Below, in pieces: positions 57,096-64,000 of a stretch of 64,000 nucleotides of DNA. The notes under the pieces are model-generated. The model was not told the DNA's origin, searched no databases, and saw only the letters and a list, made by a program, of their open reading frames with translations. The stretch is taken from the NCBI GenBank assembly GCA_019671135.1, contig JAHRHY010000001.1, positions 434,001-498,000 on the forward strand, in the 5' to 3' direction. How positions within the stretch are numbered: the stretch's first letter is position 1; the number at the start of each line of letters is the position of its first letter. The translations under genes were made by a program, and so were the position numbers. Source of the DNA: Linnemannia hyalina. Its lineage: Eukaryota > Mortierellomycota > Mortierellomycetes > Mortierellales > Mortierellaceae.

Positions 57096-58180
57096 ATGGC
57101 GAAAAAGGACAAGAAGGGCGAAAACTCGGTCCAGAACAAAGAGATCTTTCAGCGCATGAACTTTCTCTACCAGGCGGCCATGTGCATGGCCACCATCACA
57201 ACGCCACCACCTGGAAACAATTCCAAGAGCAGTCTGCCAGGTGACGCCACCGAGAGTCAAGCAGCCACTGACAGCACTATCGCGGACACAGCAACAAGCC
57301 ATGACTCGTTCGGAGACCCTATATCCGTATCGGCAATACCGACCACCTCTGCGAGTGTTGTGGATATGAACAACCTTCTCCAAGGACCACGTAAGCTCAG
57401 CAGGAAGAAGACGCGCAAGTTGCTGAGGGAGAGAAAGAACAGGATTGCTATGGAGCAGATCAGCGATCGCGGGAGTCACCACCGTCTAACAAACCCAGGC
57501 AAAGGTCCCGATCCACGCCCACTCTCCGGCACTGCGCGATTTTACGCTTCTACCCTGATGGAGGTCGGTCGCAAGAATGTTATCCGCATGTAAGTCAGCC
57601 CTCTCGCTGTAAACAATCCAGGGTACGCATTTATGAGACAATGTATTTGACCAGAACACATCTATTCTCCTCGATCTTAACAGTGGCCCGACTATCAAGA
57701 GATCCGTATGTCAGCGCTGTGAGGCTCTCCTTATCCCTTCTATCAGCTGTGAAGTGCGTGTCGAAGGTACATGCTAGTTCTTTCTTTGACTAATTCATTT
57801 TCAAATCATTCGTGTACAGCGCACAATAGGGCAAAAAAACACATTTGGCTAACATTTTGAGTCGCACCTTTGTATTGTTCCTTACTAATATAGCCACGCC
57901 TCAGTTGAACACACGGGTGATTTGTACCGCATGTGGCGCTTTTAGACGGTACTTTTGTATGCCTGGGAAGGGTATTGAGGGCGACCGTTGGGAAGTCGAG
58001 GAGACGATCGGAAGAGAGGGCAACGATACTGAGACAGGGTCAGTCAGCGCCACAACCTCATCGGCGACAACTCCCGCCGAGACGCATGATGTCGGGAGTG
58101 ATAATGTCGGTCTGGAGGATTCCGTCATGGAGAGAGCGGAAGGGATGGAGGGTTTAATTCTTCAGGAGGATGTTGCTTAA
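57096..58180 (+). CDS. RPR2: Ribonuclease P protein subunit Rpr2/Rpp21
   Basis: Zinc-binding subunit of nuclear RNase P, which matures tRNA 5' ends. Exons 57096-57589, 57684-57766 and 57894-58180 give 287 residues, longer than the usual 150. Family features: NKEIFQRMNFLYQAAMCM at the N-terminus, ARFYASTLMEVGRKNVIRI before the zinc ribbon, CQRC (C174, C177) and CTAC (C203, C206) as the four ligands, with RSVCQRCEALLIP and TRVICTACGAFRRYF. The extra length is a Ser/Thr-rich insert at about 30-110 containing a basic KLSRKKTRKLLRERKNR stretch, and an acidic C-terminal tail. The ATG at 57096 was preferred over an in-frame one at 56751 because it starts the conserved part (MAKKDKK) and lies close to it. 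Divergent from APC5. Confidence 0.9.
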
Positions 58181-59133
58181 TATTTTACCGCAAGGTCTTA
58201 CTCTTGGAGCTCATTACTTCTACTCCGCAGGTAAAGAAGCGTTTTTTTCAAAAGAAATGGCAGGAGGATCAAAAGCAATCGCACGTAAGGGAGAAGGAGA
58301 GTGAGCGACGGAGGGAGAGCGGAAGATGTGTGGAGGACAGGAGGAACAGCGACTATTGACATCCATGTTCACATACATATTTCGGAAACGGTCATTGAAG
58401 ACCAACAACAGCATCAACATGTACCATAACTTTTGTAAAATATCAAAATAATAAAGAAAAGAGAGAGCGTGTTGCGACTTTGAACACGAGCGCAAGGGCG
58501 GGTTGACGAGAAAGGGTCATTCATGTTGTTGGACTGAGGCCCTAAGATCGATGAAAAGATGAAGAAGGAATTATTAAGCAAGGTTCAAAGAAGAACGAAG
58601 AATTTGTCGCAGGTCTGGGTTGCGCTTCAACGAATTCGCGTTTTCGCAATACCTGACATGAGGGGAGGAGGAAGGGTTGAAATTGAAAAAGAAAAGAAGG
58701 GTCGAGAAGGTATTCCATTGGATAACGTTCTTTGTTGATGCAGACCGTGAGAGTTGAACCTCAATTCTCAGAAGTCAAACGTATTCAAGGTCGGAGAAGG
58801 GGTCCCTCTTTCTTCCTCTCTCCTCAACCTTTCCCTTCAAGCCTCTCTCTTTCCTTCACTCAGCAGCCTTTTCAACTCTTTCATTCCTCCTTCTTCATTC
58901 TCTTTCTCTCATACCCCATACTCTCACATTCACCTGCTTACCCTTCCGCTCATTACACTTTAGGAGTCTCTTATTTTACAGCACACAACTCCCTTCTCTT
59001 TTTTCTTCTTTAACCCCAACACTCTTTCTCAACGCTCTGGACCTCTTTTCCCTTTTACTTCTTTTCTCTCCTTCTCTCTTTTCAGCCCACTCTCTTCCAT
59101 ACTTTTTTTCGCATTAATCCCCTGCATACCATC
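58181..59133. other. Intergenic region and CT-rich leader of the FAD oxidoreductase gene
   Basis: No gene supported. From 58795 to 59110 the DNA is strongly CT-rich, as before other genes in this window. ATAAT and AATAAAG motifs near 58450 may end the RPR2 transcript. Confidence 0.5.
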
Positions 59134-62100
59134 ATGTCGACCGCAACTCACACTCCTATCCATACACACCCCTCCGACGATCACTCCTTTAATATACAGG
59201 CAGCACAGCCAACGACATCCTCAATGGTATCACCAAAAGCAACACCGCCACCACCGCGCAAGCTCCGTGTAGCTGTAGTCGGATCAGGACTCGCTGGGTT
59301 AACCGTTGCCCACCTCCTCTCCTCGCTCCACCTCGAGGATGGTCAGGGAGACCAGGGCATTGATGTCGAGCTTTTTGAGAAGGCTCACAAACTTGGTAAG
59401 ATAAACATCAACATTTCTGTTCCTTCAGGGGGGAGACACAACCCAGACCAGACAGACACAGACACCAGTCAACAGTCAACAGACACACATGTCGATTACG
59501 ATTATTTTTTCGTTTTTTTACAGTCCGCGTTGTTGATTTACAAACCGTTTTCCTTTTTGGAGAAGGTTGCTTGGACCGGGTTGCATGGAATGGGTGGTGA
59601 CCATGGTTGTGTCCGTAGTGCGACAACTTTGGGATCATCGTCATCATCGCCATCATCACTATTTGATCTTCTTCAATCTACGATACACCCCCCAACACAA
59701 ACCGTTGGTTGCCCCCGTTTCAATAATCTGTTCAATGGCCAACCCCTGATTCTGTGCTGATATGGACCCATCTAGAATCAAAAATGCTAAAATGCAACCG
59801 ACTAATTCACACCTTCCTCCCTCCCTTCCCTTTCCTTCCCCTTGAATGTGACGAACCCATCCCTTAAAATCAATTAATCGTTGTAGGCATGGATGCCGCC
59901 TCATTATCGGTGACTTGCCCTTGTCAAAAGTGCGCCTTGGCAGCAGGCCGAAGTGACGGCGATCCCCATCACGAACACGTCGAAGGACGAATGGACGTAC
60001 CCATGCGCAGTTTCTTTGCTGGTAAGTTCACAACACGTTTATTATTTTTTTACTTTATAATGGTGTAGGAATGCGAATGAAAAAGATGATCAAAGAAACG
60101 GAAGAAGCGGTTTTATTTTGTCCGTGTCTCTCGGCACGGCGTTAATACGATCAAATTTTTTCGATCGTCTTTTTTTTTTTTTTTTTTTTTTTTTTTGGGC
60201 GTGGAAGAGAAATGTGCGTTTCAGCGGCTTCTTTGTGCTTGTGCTGGTGTTTGTGTGGTTGTTGGTTGTCTGCGGAGAGGTCGGGTGTCAATTTTGGCGG
60301 GAAGTGGGGTGACTGTTATCGTATCGCAACATTGGTCTTTCTGCGATTGAGGAACAACTAGATACAAGGAGGAAACATGAAGCCGAGGAAAAGAATGGAG
60401 CGATCGAAGAATCGAAAAATGAGAAAGGAAAAAAAGACAAACGCAACAGCCGCGATCGGATAAAATCGAAGGATGATGACGAGGAGGATCGACGGTGCGG
60501 TCAAAGATGATCACAATCGAAGGTCATCCGCAACCTTGCTCCGGCAACTTTATTCCCTCCTCTGACCCCCTATTTGCAGTTGTGTCTGTGCACACCTCCC
60601 TCTCATCCTTAAACAAACAAAAATTACGTTGTCAACACGGCATTGTTTAAACCCGACGGTTTCATGTCCACAATCCTCGTCATCGACATTCAACTAACCA
60701 ATATACATCTACACATTGAATCCAATTGAATAGAATACTACCCAAACTTGGTCCGCCTCTACCGCGCCATTGGCGTCAAGTTCCACGATGCAGACAACAC
60801 CCTGGCCTGCTTCGATGTCACCTTTGACACAGAGTCCGGAGAATCAAGCCCCAGCACAAAATACAGACCTAGTCGCAACCATCGCAACGTCAACATCGAA
60901 TCCCCGTACCTCTCATCGAGATCCTACAAAGTCAGCTCAGACCATACCATCACCCTCCCAGACCTGCCTTCGCTCTCAGTCCTTAACCCATACCCCTTTG
61001 GCCGTCGTCTCCTCGGCTACTACAGGATCGCCCGCGACTATGTCAGGATGCTGGCTGTCTCCAAGGAGTTCATGACACAGGGCCGCATGATGGACATTGG
61101 AAAGGACCCTTCGGAATGGGGTAATGGCCGTCAGGTCTCGCTGCGGGAGTTCTTGGTCAATGGACAGTACAGCCATGACTTTTCTGCATTCTTTGTTCCT
61201 CTCTTTGCTTGCGTCTGCACGTGCAGCTTTGAGCGGATGATGGAGTTCCCAGCCTGCGTGGTTCTTGAGTATGTTGCTCGGTGTATGCCTTTTGGTCGCA
61301 TGCAATTTGTCTCATCGGGCGTTCGGGAAGTCACCGAGAACCTGTCCAAGAACATCGGAACCATTCACTACAACACTATGGTCGAGAAAATCATCGAGGC
61401 GCAGGATGCAGAGGAGGCGAACGAGAAGGGTCCCATTGTTTTGATTGACTCGTTTGGCGTCCGTCGATCGTTCGACCATGTCATCTTTGCGACCCAGGCC
61501 AACCAAGCAGCCGCAACCTTGGCCGGTCAGCGCGCCAGCAAACCCCTCCCCAAGCCATTCGTCACGTCGCATGACGCTGGCGATGTCGAGTCCAACTATG
61601 GTCGTCGGGAGGAGCATGACTCGGCTGACCCCGAAACCCCTCAAGGTGTCAAATTCGACTCCTTGGCAAGCAATCACCCCTTTTACGCCCAGATGAAGAC
61701 TCTGGCCAAGTTCCCATACGAGCGCACCCAGGTCGTCTGCCATACCGATACGTCTTTCCTCCCCAAGGACCCTGCCTCATGGAGACTGTTGAACATTGCC
61801 AAGGCGACCAATGCTGACATTCTTGCGACACCCTTTGACGAAGTCACAGCAGAATTGGCCAAGACCAAGAGACGTGCCTCGACCGATACCCTTGTCAGCA
61901 ACAGTGACGATTCAGGACTCCGCAAGAGAAACACAGGAGCAGGAGATGCTAACAGCACAACCAGCTCGGGAGCTTCCAGTCCAACGACACTCAACAACAG
62001 CGGCAGCTCCACTCCCGTCTCGACAGCCTCTCAAAGCTACAACTCTGCCATGGCGACACACATCATGAACAACACTGCTTCTTCTCTGGGATCGACGACC

Positions 62101-62847
62101 AAGTTCTTGCAAACCACCAACCCGATCTTCCAGCCCAAGTCGGAGACGGTCATCTCGTCTGCTTGGTTTGAGCGTGCGGTTGTAAACCCCGAGTCGATGA
62201 AGGCAGTCGACGAGTTGTCTCAGCAGATGGATGAGCAAGCTGAGCGCCTTTTGGCCGGCCAGCAGTCTGGAAACAACAACTCGACCTCGGTGTCTGACAG
62301 AGTCTGGTTCGTTGGAAGCTATGCGTACCCAGGAATCCCTCTCCTCGAAGGATGTGTCGTCAGTGCGGTGCAGGCTATGGAGCGGATCATCTCTTGTTCG
62401 CCCACCCACCGATTGGACACAGCCGTCGATGCACCCGAAGGATCGTTCTTGAGACGCGATGCGCCCATGCGCGAACGTCGCCGTCGCCGGAAAGAGGAGC
62501 AGGATCTGGCGGCCAAGCTTGGCGGTCAGGATCTGGAGGAGCAGCAGCTGGATCAGTCACCCTCTGGAGTCTACTTCCGGACAGCCTGGAAGGATACACT
62601 GGAAGATGAGCAAATCTGGGAGCAGCAGGAGAAAATCCGTCTCGAGAAGGAGAAGGCGACTGCTGCTGGTGGGGAAGTGTCTGAGATGAAGGGACATTTC
62701 TTGAGCGCGGTTGGATTGTGGACTTCGAATGTGTATGTTGAGGTTGCTTGGATGTTGCTGTTGTATCTGATGGCCATCTTCCAGTGGTGGATGGTTTTCA
62801 TTATTGAGAGCTTTGGCTTTGACGGCAGCCGGTGGGCCATGGCCTAG
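59134..62847 (+). CDS. Large FAD-dependent oxidoreductase with C-terminal membrane segment
   Basis: Flavin amine-oxidase-like / NAD(P)-binding Rossmann enzyme. Exons 59134-59395, 59887-60021 and 60734-62847 give 836 residues. After a polar leader the FAD-binding fold starts at about residue 42 (LRVAVVGSGLAGLTVAHLL) with the acidic end of strand 2 (IDVELFEKAHKLG). Exon 2 adds a Cys cluster CPCQKCALAAG and MDVPMRSFFA. Exon 3 has EYYPNLVRLYRAIGVKF, REFLVNGQYSHDFSAFFVPL, VEKIIEA, DHVIFATQANQAA and VWFVGSYAYPGIPLLEGCV, the C-terminal flavin loop. The pattern suits the predicted NAD/FAD-binding proteins sometimes found near cyclopropane-fatty-acid genes, but the substrate is unknown. A Ser/Thr/Asn-rich insert at about 490-560 interrupts the substrate domain. 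A hydrophobic helix (VAWMLLLYLMAIFQWWMVFI) lies near the C-terminus, suggesting membrane anchoring. Confidence 0.85.
60170..60196. repeat. Poly-T tract in second intron of the FAD oxidoreductase gene
   Basis: A run of about 27 T within the 712-nt intron 60022-60733, well away from its splice sites. It is the longest T run seen in the window. Confidence 0.9.
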
Positions 62848-63226
62848 ACAGTATAATACATAGCTTAGATGTAAATTATATCGTAATTAATCTTACTCTG
62901 AACCTGCTTTGTACCTCATGATGGAACCCTCATTTCTGTTTGATCTGTTCAGTCGAAAGTTCGCAGCCGAAGATGAGGAATATGCAGTTTTGATGATTGC
63001 ATTTGTTACAGTTGGACAAATCATATTAGATCAAATCAACAACTCTATTGGTCTCTGTCAAGATCACAATCCAACGGCATCCCTTCACGCCTTAATATCG
63101 CTGTACTCGAGTTCACAAACATTGTCGAAAAGATCACCCTTTCATTTCCTTGAACGCAACACAATACAGCAGAAATGAGAATGATTTTTCATTGGGTTTG
63201 GCTCCACAAAAGGATCAAGACAAGTC
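62848..63226. other. Convergent spacer between FAD oxidoreductase and eS17
   Basis: About 380 bases, AT-rich, no gene seen. It holds the 3' ends of both flanking genes. Confidence 0.5.
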
Positions 63227-63232
63227 TTTATT
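63227..63232 (-). terminator. Poly(A) signal AATAAA of the eS17 gene
   Basis: On the minus strand AATAAA begins only two bases after the TAA stop (TAAAGAATAAAGAC), an unusually short distance that implies a very short 3' untranslated region. Confidence 0.5.
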
Positions 63233-63234
63233 CT

Positions 63235-63943
63235 TTAAGCGCGGGGAGGGCGGTCACCGCGGGGCTTGCGCTCAACGGGGGTCTGCTTGACCTCGACGGC
63301 GGTGACACCGGCCAAATCCTCGAAGTTCAAAGACTTAAGAAGAGCCTGTTTTGTTTGAAGAAATAAGAGATAGTTGTTAGTGTTCTGATTCGTAAATGCC
63401 TTCTCCGATCTGTCAAGTAGATCCAATCTACGTATCATAACGCGTAAATCCCGAACAGAAAGAAAAAAAAAAGTACCTTGGTGTCGGTATCGATCTCAAT
63501 AGCAGAGGTGTCGAGGGCCGAGAACTCGGGGATGTAGTTATCCTTGCGCTCACGCTCCTCCTCCTGAAGCTTGAAGGAGATACCACGGACGGGTCCGCGC
63601 TGGATACGCTTCATCAAGTGGGTGGTGAAACCAGCAATCTTGTTGCGGAGACGCTTGGAGGGGATGATGGCGACCTCGGAAGCAATCTTCTTGTTGGTCT
63701 GGAAGTCCAAGGTAAGACGGGGGTAGTACTTCTCGATGAGAACCTTGGAGGCCCTCTTGACAGTCTTAGTTCTGTATTGTTGGAAAGTTGGAGAGAGGTT
63801 GGGGGGATGGTGGTCAGACTTCCTGATTCATAATGTCCTGTAGTATTCCCGTAACATATGTTCACAGTAACGACGATATCCAGATATTAGATCCTAGGTT
63901 GCCCATGATTTCCATGGTTTTTGAAAAATTACCTAACGCGACC
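63235..63943 (-). CDS. RPS17: 40S ribosomal protein eS17 (RPS17), 5' end outside window
   Basis: Small-subunit ribosomal protein. Minus exons visible: 63943-63933 (11 nt), 63771-63477 and 63345-63235. Translation reads [98 protein letters not shown], and after the last intron [14 protein letters not shown], ending RPPRA. The length (about 140 with the missing start) and every block fit the family. The initiator ATG is not in the window: the 11-nt exon starts with GGT CGC GTT, so a preceding exon ending in ATG must lie upstream, as is common in ribosomal protein genes. An AATAAA follows at once after the stop. Confidence 0.95.
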
Positions 63944-64000
63944 CTATAGTAGAGAAAAAATAAAGCATAGGTTAGCACAGGTTCAACATAAAACTAATCG
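63944..64000 (-). other. First intron of eS17 (partial)
   Basis: Minus-strand sequence upstream of the 11-nt exon ends in TTTCTCTACTATAG, a good branch and acceptor region. No in-frame ATG directly before a GT donor is present, so the intron continues past the window edge. Confidence 0.6.

Overview
The window is nuclear DNA of a filamentous fungus, most likely an early-diverging one of the Mortierella group (Mortierellomycotina). This rests on GT-AG introns mostly of 50-400 nt, the fungal-specific V-ATPase c' subunit, a fungal CP2/Grainyhead factor with a long Gln/Asn-rich N-terminus, CT-rich promoters, abundant simple repeats, and relics of a large ARM/pentapeptide/WD40 protein family that I associate with Mortierella genomes. 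The placement is inference from sequence style and remembered families, not from a search.

Layout. 0-20 kb: the 3' end of a WD40-type gene at the left edge; a RapGAP-domain gene (8 exons, 3039-6061); a 1570-residue single-exon protein of unknown function (8868-13580); V-ATPase proteolipid c' (7 exons, 13894-15848); and a four-helix membrane protein with a long cytosolic tail (18091-20093). 20-35 kb is a looser, accessory-looking stretch: a doubtful small secreted peptide; a decayed ARM-repeat relic (22862-23545); an RTA1-family membrane protein (25314-26445); a degenerate 28S rRNA 3' fragment (27678-28428); a tandem pair of paralogues of an unrecognised family (28830-29591 and 30155-30895); two small orphan ORFs, one with perfect KD heptads; and a broken pentapeptide-repeat/WD40 gene on the minus strand (32256-33712).

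35-64 kb returns to conserved genes: a CP2/Grainyhead transcription factor (35162-38806), a triose-phosphate-type (TPT) sugar-phosphate transporter (minus, 39647-41757), a penta-EF-hand protein (45439-46826) convergent with a D-amino-acid oxidase (minus, 47136-49120), anaphase-promoting complex subunit 5 (minus, 15 exons, 52199-56628) divergent from an RNase P Rpr2/Rpp21 subunit (57096-58180), a large FAD-dependent oxidoreductase with a C-terminal membrane segment (59134-62847), and ribosomal protein eS17 entering from the right edge on the minus strand.

The genes do not form an operon or a metabolic cluster. The links visible are positional: the divergent APC5/RPR2 promoter, and the PEF/DAO convergent 3' ends with opposing poly(A) signals about 25 nt apart. 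Exon structures were worked out by hand from reading frame, splice sites and family conservation. Every multi-exon model given sums to a multiple of three. No tRNA, CRISPR array or intact transposon was found. The strongest unexpected signals are the rDNA fragment, the scattered pieces of one giant repeat-protein family, and the tandem orphan paralogues.
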